A DNA stretch of 64,000 nucleotides, from assembly GCF_001682865.1 (NCBI RefSeq), contig NZ_MAQX01000001.1:186001-250000 (forward strand), read 5' to 3'. The notes under the pieces were generated by a model, which searched no databases, had not been told where the DNA came from, and saw only the letters and a program-made list of their open reading frames with translations. Below are positions 45,359-54,467 of the stretch, piece after piece (position 1 is the stretch's first letter; the number at the start of each line of letters is the position of its first letter). Source of the stretch: Bacillus sp. FJAT-26390 (lineage in GTDB: Bacteria; Bacillota; Bacilli; Paenibacillales; Paenibacillaceae). The translations under genes were made by a program, and so were the position numbers.

Positions 45359-45438
45359 ATAATAAACTACAACTTGTAATAGGATAACAACTATGACAAA
45401 CTACACTTCATCAAGGTATTCGTGAAGGAGGATTAACG

Positions 45439-46677
45439 ATGGAAAGAGTCGTTATTACAGGCATGGGCGTTATTTCGCCGCTAGGAAACGATGTGGAGCA
45501 ATTTTGGAATCGGTTGGTTAAAGGGGAGTCGGGCATTTCAACGATTGACTCCTTTGATACGTCTAGGCATAAAGCTAAAATCGCCGGCCTCGTAAAAGAT
45601 TTTGACGCGGATGAGCGATTTGGCCGCAAGGAAGCACGCCGGATGGATCGTTTCAGCCAGTTTGCGATAGCGGCTGCGGAACAAGCGCTGGAGGACGCGG
45701 CGCTTTCGCTTGATGAAACCGACCGTGAGCGCGTCGGCGTCTATGTTGGATCGGGGATCGGCGGCATTCAGACGCTGCTGGGCCAAGCTGAGGTGCTGCA
45801 TGAGCGCGGTCCCGATCGGGTTAGCCCGACGCTGGTTCCGATGATGATCGCCAATATGGCTGCCGCGATGATCAGCATCAGGTTCGGCACGCAAGGACCG
45901 TCGATGGCACCGGTTACCGCTTGCTCGATAGGAAATACGGCAATTGGCGAAGCTTGGCGCCTTATTCGCTCGGGCAGCGCGGATGTCGTTATCGCTGGCG
46001 GCTCGGAGGCCGCTATTACGGATATATCGCTTGCGAGCTTTGGCAACGCGACCTCGATTTCTACGCGCAACGAGGCGCCGGAGCTTGCAAGCCGGCCGTT
46101 TGATGCGGGGCGTGACGGATTCGTCATGGCAGAGGGAGCAGGCATTCTCGTGCTTGAATCGTTGTCTCATGCCTTAGCCAGAGGAGCCCGCATTCATGCG
46201 GAGGTGATCGGCTACGGAGCTAGCTCCGACGCTTATCATATGGTGGCGACCCATCCGGATGGCATCGGCGCCTATCAAGCGATGAAGCATGCGCTGCGCG
46301 AGGCTGGCTTGCAGCCGGAGCAAATTGATCTGATCAGCGCGCATGCGACCAGCACGGAAATCGGCGACCGCTCGGAAACGGCTGCCATCAAAAAACTGTT
46401 CGGCGAGCTGGCCTACCGTATTCCAGTAACTGCGAACAAGTCGATGACCGGCCACATGCTGGGCGCTGCAGGCGGCGCGGAAGCGATTGCTCTGGTGAAA
46501 AGCATCCAAGAGGGCATCATTCCCCCGACGATTAACCAAGAGGAACCAGATTCGTATTGTGATCTTGATTATGTGCCGAACGAAGCGCGCGAGGCGAATA
46601 TCGAAATTGGCATGTCCAATTCCTTTGGCTTCGGCGGCCATAATGCCGTTATTATTTTGAAGAAATATACAGCGTAA
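45439..46677 (+). CDS. fabF: Beta-ketoacyl-ACP synthase II paralogue
   Basis: The protein has 412 residues, full length for FabF. The catalytic triad is present: C162 in VTACSIGNTAIGEA, H302 in SAHATSTEIGD, H339 in KSMTGHMLGAAG with K334. It condenses malonyl-ACP with acyl-ACP to lengthen fatty acids. It stands alone and away from the usual acpP-fabF cluster, next to a lipid-sensing-type XRE regulator. It may therefore be an extra copy used for membrane adaptation or a special lipid. GGAGG lies 8 bases before the ATG. Confidence 0.9.
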   Translation: MERVVITGMGVISPLGNDVEQFWNRLVKGESGISTIDSFDTSRHKAKIAGLVKDFDADERFGRKEARRMDRFSQFAIAAAEQALEDAALSLDETDRERVGVYVGSGIGGIQTLLGQAEVLHERGPDRVSPTLVPMMIANMAAAMISIRFGTQGPSMAPVTACSIGNTAIGEAWRLIRSGSADVVIAGGSEAAITDISLASFGNATSISTRNEAPELASRPFDAGRDGFVMAEGAGILVLESLSHALARGARIHAEVIGYGASSDAYHMVATHPDGIGAYQAMKHALREAGLQPEQIDLISAHATSTEIGDRSETAAIKKLFGELAYRIPVTANKSMTGHMLGAAGGAEAIALVKSIQEGIIPPTINQEEPDSYCDLDYVPNEAREANIEIGMSNSFGFGGHNAVIILKKYTA

Positions 46678-46710
46678 AATGATTGTAATCGTCCCGGATT
46701 TTCATTACAA

Positions 46711-46729
46711 TTGATAATGGTTTTCATTT
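46711..46729 (+). promoter_or_regulatory. Fur box before the AraC/binding-protein regulator
   Basis: TTGATAATGGTTTTCATTT matches the 19-base Fur consensus (GATAATGATTATCATTATC) closely. An 8-base inverted repeat ATTGTAAT/ATTACAAT (46682-46711) lies directly beside it. It implies iron-regulated expression of the regulator. Confidence 0.75.
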
Positions 46730-46777
46730 ATTTCTGCCACTGGCAGCGATAAACTATCCGGGAGGGGCGCGGCTGGT

Positions 46778-48400
46778 ATGAGCACGCTTGAGCATGGTCC
46801 ATTATTACGCGACGTTATTTTTGAAATAGAGCAAGCAGGCAAGAGCATGGAGACACCAAGCTGGGCTGACGGAACGATTCCGCTCGCCCAGCATATTTTG
46901 CTATACATCGCAAAGGGCGACGGCAGCCTCAGCATCAACGGGCAATCGAGCCGAATCGAACGTGATTCGCTCCATGTTCTTACGCTCGGCACGACTTTGG
47001 ATATGCAGCTGTTATCTGATTCCGGCACGGAGCTGTACTGGGTTGCGTTTGATTGGTTTCGTCTATCCGAGCGGTCGGATGCAGGAAGATCCTATGTGCG
47101 CGAGACTTCTTTTCCGCTGCAGGGCAAGCTAAAGGTCAGCGGCAAAGAGTTCAAGCGCTATTTTTATTTGCTGGCATCGGATGGGCAGCAGTTAAAAGAG
47201 CGGAATCGACTGCTCGGACAACAGTATTTATATGAGTTGCTGGAGGGGCTGCTTCGTCAAGCCGAGCCCGCTGCAAATCATGAAATAGAGGATCGTCTGC
47301 GATTAACGATCGATTATATGCAGAGCCATTACCGCGAGGAGATTCGAGTAAACAAGCTGGCTGAGCTGGCGCAGCTGCATCCTTCCTATTACGCGCAAGT
47401 ATTCAAGCGGTCCATGGCTAAAACCCCCGTATCCTATTTAACTCATCTGCGAATGAACAAAGCAAAAGAGATGCTGCTTATGACCGATATGCCTGTCATT
47501 GATATTGCGGCTGATGTAGGTTATGAGGATGAATTTTATTTTAGCCGCCGATTCAAGGAAACGAGCGGTTATTCGCCTACTATTTATACGAAAAAACAAG
47601 ATTTGAACATCATTTCGCTTTCTTCCCCCTATACGGATCATTTATATACGCTTGGGCTGCGGCCTTGCGCAGCGCAAATGCATCGATTTTTGCCTCTCGT
47701 GACGACGGAGCTCACTTTGCCGAAGCATGCAACCGATCCATGGGAGATCAGCAGGCAGGCGTTTAGCGACATGAAGCCCGATTTGATTGTCTGCAAGGAC
47801 AATGTCCTGTCAAAGGCGAAAGCGCATATAAACGATATCGCCCCGATCGTGCCTATTCCTTGGGCTAGCAAGGATATTTATACGCATCTAAAGGAAATTG
47901 CGGAGCTTGTTGATAAAGAGCAGGCGGCAAATAATTGGATGGACAACCATGAGCGGCTGGCGGAACGCGTGCGAAGGAAGGCACAAAAAGCGATTGGGGG
48001 TGCAACGGTAACGATATGTGTAGTCCGCAAAAATGATCTTAGAGTGTATGGCACGCGGAACATTGGCCATATCTTTTATCGTTCGCTGCAATTAACGCTG
48101 CCGGAGAGAATTAGCAAGGCGCAGGGTGCTCATCCCATTGGCACAGGCTTCAACTGGCTGTCGATTAAGCCGGATGAGATTAAGGAGTTCGAATCGGATT
48201 ATTTGTTTATTTCTTGCGAGACGGAGGCTGACCGCTTGCGGCTTATGAAGCTCATCCGCGCTAATCCTTATTGGATGAAGCATCCGGCCATTCAGAACAA
48301 TAAACTGTTTTTTATCGATTGGGAGAAGTGGATCGTGTATGCGCCTCACGGAATAAACCAACAATTAGAAGAGATCGAGCGGCTGCTGAGCAGGATGTAG
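46778..48400 (+). CDS. Btr-like regulator: AraC HTH fused to a siderophore-binding domain
   Basis: The protein has 540 residues in three parts. Residues 1-150 form a cupin-like sensor half. About 175-280 is an AraC-type double HTH (IRVNKLAELAQLHPSYYAQVFKRSM, VIDIAADVGYEDEFYFSRRFKE). About 295-540 is a class III (FecB/FhuD-like) metal-chelate binding fold in the cytosol, including KPDLIVCKDN and FEGTGFNWLSI-like strands (GTGFNWLSIKPDEI). It resembles B. subtilis Btr, which senses ferric bacillibactin-type siderophores and activates its importer. Downstream importer genes and Fur boxes fit. GGGAGGGGC lies about 10 bases ahead. Confidence 0.9.
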   Translation: MSTLEHGPLLRDVIFEIEQAGKSMETPSWADGTIPLAQHILLYIAKGDGSLSINGQSSRIERDSLHVLTLGTTLDMQLLSDSGTELYWVAFDWFRLSERSDAGRSYVRETSFPLQGKLKVSGKEFKRYFYLLASDGQQLKERNRLLGQQYLYELLEGLLRQAEPAANHEIEDRLRLTIDYMQSHYREEIRVNKLAELAQLHPSYYAQVFKRSMAKTPVSYLTHLRMNKAKEMLLMTDMPVIDIAADVGYEDEFYFSRRFKETSGYSPTIYTKKQDLNIISLSSPYTDHLYTLGLRPCAAQMHRFLPLVTTELTLPKHATDPWEISRQAFSDMKPDLIVCKDNVLSKAKAHINDIAPIVPIPWASKDIYTHLKEIAELVDKEQAANNWMDNHERLAERVRRKAQKAIGGATVTICVVRKNDLRVYGTRNIGHIFYRSLQLTLPERISKAQGAHPIGTGFNWLSIKPDEIKEFESDYLFISCETEADRLRLMKLIRANPYWMKHPAIQNNKLFFIDWEKWIVYAPHGINQQLEEIERLLSRM

Positions 48401-48476
48401 CAGCCGCCGCCGGCGATCTTGGAATAATCCATGAAACAATCTTGAATTATGTCATGTACGCAAAAAAAGGGTAAGG

Positions 48477-48508
48477 TATAATAAATTGGTGATAATGATT
48501 ATCAATAT
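48477..48508 (+). promoter_or_regulatory. -10 element and Fur box of the siderophore importer operon
   Basis: A consensus TATAAT at 48477-48482 is followed by TGATAATGATTATCAATAT at 48490-48508, a near-perfect Fur box covering the start of transcription. No convincing -35 is visible, consistent with activation by the AraC/binding-protein regulator upstream. Confidence 0.85.
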
Positions 48509-48546
48509 TAAAAGAGTGAAGGGAGGCTTATTTCGTATAGAAGGAT

Positions 48547-49470
48547 ATGACAGGGAATAAAACATGGAAAACAACGATATGGTTTGCAGCGGCATTCGCA
48601 GCGCTGTTGATGTCTATATTTTGGGCAATATCGAGCGGCGCGAAGGAGCTGAGCCTTGCGACGGTGTGGTCTGCCGTCTTCCATTACGATCCGGCTTTGA
48701 CGGCCCATCAAATCATGCATGAATATCGGATCCCGCGCGTGCTGGGCGCGGTCATAACCGGCATGGCTTTCGCTGTAGCCGGCGCGCTTATGCAAGGCGT
48801 GACGCGAAATCCGATGGCGGATGCCGGCATACTTGGCGTGAACGCGGGGGCGGCGCTTAGCACGCTGTTAATCGTTCTGCTCGGATCGGCAACGCAAGGC
48901 GGGCTTCATTCCATTAGGCTGACGATTGCTGGCGCTGTCGTAGCGGCAATCCTTCATTCCTTCAGCAGCGGGATCGCGATCTATTACGATTTGAGCCAAG
49001 ATCTCGCATTCTGGTATGCTGGCGGCGTTGCAGGGGTGAAGTGGGAGCATTTGAAGGTGCTAGCGCCGCTTGTGTTCCTTGTTATTGCATGGGCAACAAC
49101 GATGGGCCGCTCCATTAGTTTTTTGTCGCTAGGGGATGAAACGGCTGCAAGTCTTGGCATACATACCGGCACCATAAAAGTTCTTGGCATGGCTGCTGCT
49201 GTTATTTTAGCAGGCGCTTCCGTGTCCGCAGCGGGATCAATCGGTTTTGTAGGTTTGGTTGTACCGCATATTGCCCGTCGGTTTATGGGGGTTGATTATC
49301 GCAAAATTATTCCTTTCTCCGCCTTGCTGGGGGCGATATTGCTCGTATGGGCTGATTTTGCGTCGCGTATGGTCAATCCGCCGCGGGAGTTTGCGATAGG
49401 GGCTATGGTTGCCCTAGTCGGCGTGCCTTTCTTTCTGTATTTGGCCCGCAAAGAAAGGCGGGAGCTTTAA
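48547..49470 (+). CDS. Ferric-siderophore ABC permease, FecCD type
   Basis: The protein has 307 residues, somewhat short for FecCD (about 330), because the N-terminus is compact. Multiple membrane helices and family motifs are visible: YRIPRVLGAVITGMAFAVAG, ALMQGVTRNPMADAGILGV and GSIGFVGLVVPHIARR. It forms the import channel with the next gene, 2 bases downstream. The ribosome binding site is odd: AAGGAT touches the ATG, while a good GAAGGGAGG lies about 20 bases upstream. Confidence 0.92.
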   Translation: MTGNKTWKTTIWFAAAFAALLMSIFWAISSGAKELSLATVWSAVFHYDPALTAHQIMHEYRIPRVLGAVITGMAFAVAGALMQGVTRNPMADAGILGVNAGAALSTLLIVLLGSATQGGLHSIRLTIAGAVVAAILHSFSSGIAIYYDLSQDLAFWYAGGVAGVKWEHLKVLAPLVFLVIAWATTMGRSISFLSLGDETAASLGIHTGTIKVLGMAAAVILAGASVSAAGSIGFVGLVVPHIARRFMGVDYRKIIPFSALLGAILLVWADFASRMVNPPREFAIGAMVALVGVPFFLYLARKERREL

Positions 49471-49472
49471 AT

Positions 49473-50510
49473 ATGGCTAGCTTGGAACAAAAAAGATCAG
49501 CCAGAGCGTTAGTTGCCGCAATTATTTTGCTGGCGCTCGCCATTGCCGTTGTCATCGTGAGCTTGAATACGGGAACGATTCGATTGTCCCCGGCTTCAAT
49601 CTGGCGAACGCTGCTTGGCGGCGGAACATCCGATGAACAGCTTATTTTATTCGATTACCGCTTGCCTCGCATTGTCATTACGATACTGGCTGGCATCGGC
49701 CTTGGCATTTCGGGAGCTGTCATGCAGGGCGTGTCCCGCAACACGCTGGCGGACCCGGGCATTATCGGCATTCATGCCGGCGCGGCCTTTGGATTAATCC
49801 TCTTCGTTTCTTTTTTTCGGACGATGGAAGGGCCGGCTGCGCTGCTAATCCCGATGTTCACTTTTGCAGGCGGGGTCGTCATTTCGATTATCATTATTGC
49901 ACTCGCCTACGATCGATATAAAGGAATCATTCCGATCCGCTTGATATTGGTTGGGATCGCGGTTGAAGCAGGCGTCAGCGCCTTCACGTTATTTCTCTCC
50001 TTAAGGCTTGACGAGGATACGTATTCCTTCACCTCCCGGTGGCTTGCCGGAAGCGTCTGGGGGAGAGATTGGATCAATGTATGGGCGCTGCTGCCTTGGA
50101 TCGTTTTGATCGTGCCGATCATTTATTTCCGTTCACGGTCGCTTGATTTATTCGCCTTAGGCGATGAGACAGCTTCCGGCGTAGGCAGCCAGGTGACGCG
50201 GAATCGCTTGTTTTTGCTGGGGTTAGCGGTGGCATTATCCTGTGCAAGCGTGTCGATGGCGGGCGGCATCGGTTTTATCGGGCTCATAGCCCCTCATATT
50301 GCGAGGCGGCTCGCAGGGCCGCAGCATCGCCATTTTTTACCGATAGCCGCGCTTGTGGGGCTGCTTATACTAGTGAGCGCGGACACAATAGGCCGCTCTA
50401 TCTTTCAGCCAAATGCGATTCCAGCTGGGGTCGTCGTTGCGGCGATTGGCGGTCCGTATTTTCTTTATTTGCTCTTACATTCAAAACCTAACACACGGAG
50501 GAATCATTAA
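49473..50510 (+). CDS. Ferric-siderophore ABC permease, second FecCD subunit
   Basis: The protein has 345 residues and about nine helices, with DYRLPRIVITILAGIGLGISG, AVMQGVSRNTLADPGIIGI and GGIGFIGLIAPHIARRLAG. It is paired with the preceding permease (2-base gap) and with the receptor starting one base after its stop. No ATPase is encoded in this operon; a shared FhuC/YusV-type ATPase elsewhere is needed. Confidence 0.93.
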   Translation: MASLEQKRSARALVAAIILLALAIAVVIVSLNTGTIRLSPASIWRTLLGGGTSDEQLILFDYRLPRIVITILAGIGLGISGAVMQGVSRNTLADPGIIGIHAGAAFGLILFVSFFRTMEGPAALLIPMFTFAGGVVISIIIIALAYDRYKGIIPIRLILVGIAVEAGVSAFTLFLSLRLDEDTYSFTSRWLAGSVWGRDWINVWALLPWIVLIVPIIYFRSRSLDLFALGDETASGVGSQVTRNRLFLLGLAVALSCASVSMAGGIGFIGLIAPHIARRLAGPQHRHFLPIAALVGLLILVSADTIGRSIFQPNAIPAGVVVAAIGGPYFLYLLLHSKPNTRRNH

Positions 50511-50511
50511 C

Positions 50512-51465
50512 ATGAAAAGAATAGTCGCAACAGTTGTTTTGCTTATGCTAGTAGGGGTGCTAGCCGCTTGCGGACAGTCCTCGAATAATGGCGCTGCCGG
50601 CACGAACGCGCCGTCAAATGCCGCAACCGAAGCGCCCGAGTCTTCGGCAGACGTTAAGTCGCATGATCCAAATGCGAAAATTGCTTCGATGTCGATACAT
50701 ATTACGAATAACCTGCTCGCGCTCGGCATAACGCCTGTAGGCTCGGTCGTTGGCGGCGATGTAAAGGACTTTCTTCCGCATGTGGCAGATCGTTTGCAGG
50801 GCGCTGCGAAGTTTGGTGTCGTAACGGATCCGGATATGGAAGCGGTACTCGCGCAAAAGCCGGACGTCATCTACATCGATGAGGTTTACTCCGGCAAAGA
50901 TTTGGCTAAGATCGAGAAGATTGCCCCTACGATCAGCATCGATATGGATCATGGAACATGGCGCGACCATTTGAACCGGATCGCTAAGCATGTGGGCAAG
51001 GAGAAGGAAGCGGAAGCTTTTATTAAGGGTTACGAGTCTAAGGCAGAGCGCGTGAAGGCGTTAATTCACGCAGAGCTTGGACAAGACGCAAAAGCAATGG
51101 CGATCCGCATGACAGCGAAGGAGCTTCGGGTCATGGGCATGCCGCGTCCGGTCGGACCGATTATGTTTGAGGATCTCGGACTCCAGCCAGCGGCAGGCGT
51201 CGAAAAAATCGTCGATGAGCCTTATGCGGTTATTTCACAAGAGGTGCTGCCAGACTTTGACGCGGATGCCATCTTCGTCATTATTAGCAAAGGCACCGAG
51301 GCGAAAGCGAAATTCGACGAGCTGGAGAAAAACATCGTTTGGCAAAATTTGAAGGCGGTCAAAAATAAGCATGTGTACGTGCTGGACGGCCAGAAATGGC
51401 TGGATTACTCCTCCATCGGCCATAGCATGGCGCTTGATGATGCAGAAAAGCTATTTTCCAAGTAA
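50512..51465 (+). CDS. Siderophore-binding lipoprotein, FeuA/YclQ-like
   Basis: The product has 317 residues from the ATG at 50512, with GGAGGA about 10 bases upstream, inside the tail of the permease gene. The lipoprotein signal ends LAAC near residue 20. The mature protein is a class III binding fold: IASMSIHITNNLLALGITPVG, QKPDVIYIDE and the final VYVLDGQKWLDYSSIGHSMAL. It captures a ferric siderophore outside the membrane for the two permeases. A terminator follows. The system is iron-repressed through Fur and probably activated by the Btr-like regulator. Confidence 0.93.
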   Translation: MKRIVATVVLLMLVGVLAACGQSSNNGAAGTNAPSNAATEAPESSADVKSHDPNAKIASMSIHITNNLLALGITPVGSVVGGDVKDFLPHVADRLQGAAKFGVVTDPDMEAVLAQKPDVIYIDEVYSGKDLAKIEKIAPTISIDMDHGTWRDHLNRIAKHVGKEKEAEAFIKGYESKAERVKALIHAELGQDAKAMAIRMTAKELRVMGMPRPVGPIMFEDLGLQPAAGVEKIVDEPYAVISQEVLPDFDADAIFVIISKGTEAKAKFDELEKNIVWQNLKAVKNKHVYVLDGQKWLDYSSIGHSMALDDAEKLFSK

Positions 51466-51481
51466 GCGAATAGGCAGGTTT

Positions 51482-51529
51482 AGAAGATCGCAGCGGGGGC
51501 GGAAGCGCCTTGCTGCGATCTTCTTTTTG
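51482..51529 (+). terminator. Terminator of the siderophore operon
   Basis: AGAAGATCGCAGC pairs with GCTGCGATCTTCT around a 17-base loop, followed by TTTTT. Confidence 0.92.
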
Positions 51530-51658
51530 TTTCAGCAGAAGTTGAAGCGGGTAAATGGGAAGTAACCTATTTTTGGGGGCGACCGACTGGCACAGTGCTT
51601 TCTGCCATCTGTGCCGCTTGGCTGAATATCTCATCTAAAAAGAGAAGAAGGTGAATGC

Positions 51659-52738
51659 ATGGCCAAGCATAATCGTTTTATGAGATGGTGCTTTTCGATC
51701 ATTTTGGTGCTGATCATCATTTATTTGGGATCGCTTGTTGATTTTATTTTCAAGCCCATTTTGTCGTTATTCAGTATGATCATCGTACCGCTCATGCTTG
51801 CAGCATTTTTTTATTATTTGGTTCGTCCGCTCGTGAATGTAATGGAGCGGCACAAGGTGAATCGGACCTTTGCCGTTTTGCTCATTTATTTGGCGTTCGC
51901 GGTCATTATGGCCGGTTTTAGCATCGTCGTATGGCCTTCGCTGCGAACACAATTGTTTAATCTGGTCGAAAATGCGCCTACGCTGTTCACCTCGTTAAGC
52001 GATCAAGTAGAGGAGCTTCAGCATAATCGCTTTTTATCGACTTTTTTGCCGCAGGATTCGAATCTACTCTCTAAGCTGACCGAGTATTTGAACAAAGGCT
52101 TTACGTTGCTCACGGATTATTTATCCGGGCTGTTTGCCTTTTTCTCCAATTTTGCGATCGTGTTAATCACGTTTCCGATTCTGCTGTTTTATATGCTGAA
52201 GGAAGGCGGGAAGTTTGGGGAACAAATCGTCAGCTTTATCCCCAAGCGGTTCCGTAAGGACGGGACGGAGGTTATGGCTGAGATCGATCATATGCTAAGC
52301 AGCTTTATCGTAGGCCGGGTGATCGTCAATTTGGCGCTTGGCGTATTGATGTACCTTGGTTTTCTAATTATTGATTTGCCATACGCGCTGCTGCTTACCG
52401 TCGTGGCGGTCATACTTAATTTTATCCCGTTTATCGGCTCATTCCTGTCCTCGGTGCCTATCGTCATCATCGGATTTATTGAAGCGCCGTCCATTGCGAT
52501 CTGGTCGATTGTGATCATTACGATCGCTCAGCAAATCCAAGATAATTTGATTGCCCCATATGTGTTTGGCAAGCAGCTTGATATTCATCCGCTGACAACA
52601 ATTATATTGGTGCTTGTAGGCGGGGATATCGCGGGGATACTTGGCATTTTGCTCATTATACCGGTGTATATGATTTTGAAAATCGTTTATTGCAGGGTGT
52701 ATGAGCTATTCTTTAAGCAATTATGGGAAAACGCATGA
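51659..52738 (+). CDS. AI-2E family (YdbI/PerM-like) membrane protein
   Basis: The protein has 359 residues with about eight membrane helices and the family's order: N-terminal helices, a cytosolic stretch (LVENAPTLFTSLSDQVEEL), and C-terminal helices with NLALGVLMYLGF, LNFIPFIGSF and IAQQIQDNLIAPYVFGKQLDIHPL. Members export autoinducer-2 or act as Na+/H+ or other exporters; the substrate here is not known. AGAAGAAGG precedes the ATG. It is monocistronic. Confidence 0.9.
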   Translation: MAKHNRFMRWCFSIILVLIIIYLGSLVDFIFKPILSLFSMIIVPLMLAAFFYYLVRPLVNVMERHKVNRTFAVLLIYLAFAVIMAGFSIVVWPSLRTQLFNLVENAPTLFTSLSDQVEELQHNRFLSTFLPQDSNLLSKLTEYLNKGFTLLTDYLSGLFAFFSNFAIVLITFPILLFYMLKEGGKFGEQIVSFIPKRFRKDGTEVMAEIDHMLSSFIVGRVIVNLALGVLMYLGFLIIDLPYALLLTVVAVILNFIPFIGSFLSSVPIVIIGFIEAPSIAIWSIVIITIAQQIQDNLIAPYVFGKQLDIHPLTTIILVLVGGDIAGILGILLIIPVYMILKIVYCRVYELFFKQLWENA

Positions 52739-52833
52739 TATTTATTTGGCTGAATGGATGCGTGTTCTTCCTTTCTCTGGTATAATGACGTCGACTTAGG
52801 CAAATTAACCGAAAGTACGGTGGCAGAAACAAT

Positions 52834-53661
52834 ATGAGCATAATCGCTTTGAAAAATAAACGAATCGTCATTGCCGGATCGCGCAAAACAGATGAAATGA
52901 GCTTAATCGTAGAAAAACAAGGCGGAATTCCAATCATTCGCTCGCTTCAAGGTTTAACGATGTTTGACGAGGATTTGCTTGCGGAGCCGCTGCGGAATTT
53001 CGCAGAGCAGGGCACCGACTGGCTCATTTTGACGACGGGGATGGGATCGGACAGCTTGATTGCCGCAGCTGACAAGCTGGGCATTGGACAGGCTGTTCGG
53101 GACCGGATGTCACAAGCGAAAATTGCAACAAGAGGCTACAAAACGTCAGCGTTTCTCAAACGGGCGGGCCTCAAGGCCGTTGTCAGCGATGATGACGGGA
53201 CGATGAAGGGGCTAATAGACAATTTGTCGGCATATGATTTTCAAGGGCAGCGCGTATGGATTCAGCTGCATGGCGAGCCGGCGCCTGAGCTGGTGCGTTT
53301 TCTTGAATCAAAAGGCGCGAAACAGGTAGAGACCGTGCTGCCGTACAAACATGTTCCGCCGAGTGCAGCCACATTGGATACGCTAATGGCGGAGTTGGCT
53401 GAAGGATCGGTAGACACCATATGCTTCACGACCGCGGTGCAGGTGCATTATTTGTTTAAGTATGCCGGTGAAACGGATCGCATAGCTTTTCTGTTGGATG
53501 TCTTTGAAGGGCGAATCGTTGCAGCAGCAGTCGGAAAAGTAACGCAGGAGGCGCTGAGGGAGTACGGGGTGAAACGGATAGTTGTCCCGGAGCTGGAGAG
53601 AATGGGCGCGCTAATTATTGAAATCGGCCGTTATTATGAAAGCGTTGAAGGCAGCAAATGA
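52834..53661 (+). CDS. hemD: Uroporphyrinogen-III synthase family protein
   Basis: The protein has 275 residues, the size of HemD, with the two alternating alpha/beta domains: VIAGSRKTDEMSLIVEKQGG at the start, the linker LLTTGMGSDSLIA and FTTAVQVHYLFKYA at the second domain, and VAAVGKVTQEALREYGV near the end. HemD closes hydroxymethylbilane into uroporphyrinogen III in tetrapyrrole synthesis. The gene is alone rather than inside a hemAXCDBL cluster, so it may be a paralogue, perhaps supporting a metal or corrinoid pathway. Confidence 0.85.
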   Translation: MSIIALKNKRIVIAGSRKTDEMSLIVEKQGGIPIIRSLQGLTMFDEDLLAEPLRNFAEQGTDWLILTTGMGSDSLIAAADKLGIGQAVRDRMSQAKIATRGYKTSAFLKRAGLKAVVSDDDGTMKGLIDNLSAYDFQGQRVWIQLHGEPAPELVRFLESKGAKQVETVLPYKHVPPSAATLDTLMAELAEGSVDTICFTTAVQVHYLFKYAGETDRIAFLLDVFEGRIVAAAVGKVTQEALREYGVKRIVVPELERMGALIIEIGRYYESVEGSK

Positions 53662-53675
53662 TAGTCGAGTGTTTT

Positions 53676-53722
53676 AAAAAAAGTGATGATACGCCAAATG
53701 CGGCGGAATCATCACTTTTTTT
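53676..53722. terminator. Bidirectional terminator between hemD and the GntR gene
   Basis: AAAAAAAGTGATGAT pairs with ATCATCACTTTTTT around an 18-base loop, with T runs at both ends. Confidence 0.88.
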
Positions 53723-53741
53723 AGTTGCTGCTGCATACGGA

Positions 53742-54410
53742 TTAGAGCATGGCATCCAGATTTTGCAGCGGCCTGAGTAAATTATATTTCATTAAGCTCG
53801 CGGCAGCTTCGACATCACGTGCTTCCAACGCTTGAATGATCGCCTCATGATCTTTGCCGGCAGCCTGCGTCTCCCAATTCGGGCGTTTAATAAAAATGTA
53901 CTTATATCTTCTAATATGCATTTGAAGGGAGGAGCTGAACGTCAATATATACGGGTTGTTTGCGATTTGCAAAATCCTATCATGAAACTTCTCGTCAAAC
54001 TCCATCGCTTGATAAAACTCTTTTTGGTCAACGCATTCGTCGAAGGAAGCATTGATGGCGCGCAGCTCTTCGATATGCTCCGGCTGGATGTTGGCGGCGG
54101 CAAGCTCGGCAGCTAATGCATGAAGGGCAGTTAACGGCCCATATAGCTTGACGATATCCTCCTTCTCCAGCGTCGTCACTCTCGTTTCTTTTCCTGGAAA
54201 CGTCTGAATGAGACCCTGAACCTCAAGCAGCTGAAAAGCTTCCCTAATCGGCGTGCGGCTCACGCCCAGCGCTTCGGCAAGATCAGTATCGATAAGCTTC
54301 TCTCCAGGCTGAAGCGTGCCGTCGATAATCCATTTTTGAAGCTGGGTCAAGGTGCGCTCTTTGGCGGATAGTCTAACCGGGGTGGAATAGTCGGTTGGAA
54401 TAGGCAACAC
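53742..54410 (-). CDS. GntR-family regulator, FadR/FCD type
   Basis: The protein has 222 residues from a GTG (TTG possible next), with GGAGGG ahead. The winged helix (about 10-80) has the GntR pattern GEKLIDTDLAEALGVSRTPIREAFQLLEVQGLI. The FCD helical domain (about 90-215) contains the metal/ligand-associated MEFDEKFHDRIL and DHEAIIQALEARD. It is divergent from an MFS exporter, with two copies of a shared site between, so it probably represses that gene until an organic acid or similar ligand binds. Confidence 0.93.
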   Translation of the reverse strand: MLPIPTDYSTPVRLSAKERTLTQLQKWIIDGTLQPGEKLIDTDLAEALGVSRTPIREAFQLLEVQGLIQTFPGKETRVTTLEKEDIVKLYGPLTALHALAAELAAANIQPEHIEELRAINASFDECVDQKEFYQAMEFDEKFHDRILQIANNPYILTFSSSLQMHIRRYKYIFIKRPNWETQAAGKDHEAIIQALEARDVEAAASLMKYNLLRPLQNLDAML

Positions 54411-54467
54411 GAGCCCTCCTTTATTATTTTATTTCATTATTAATTAATTTGGATACAACCAATATAT

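Noticed and set aside
45538..46170. Minus-strand frame of 210 codons opposite fabF
   Set aside because: It is a shadow of a complete KAS II gene with its catalytic triad.
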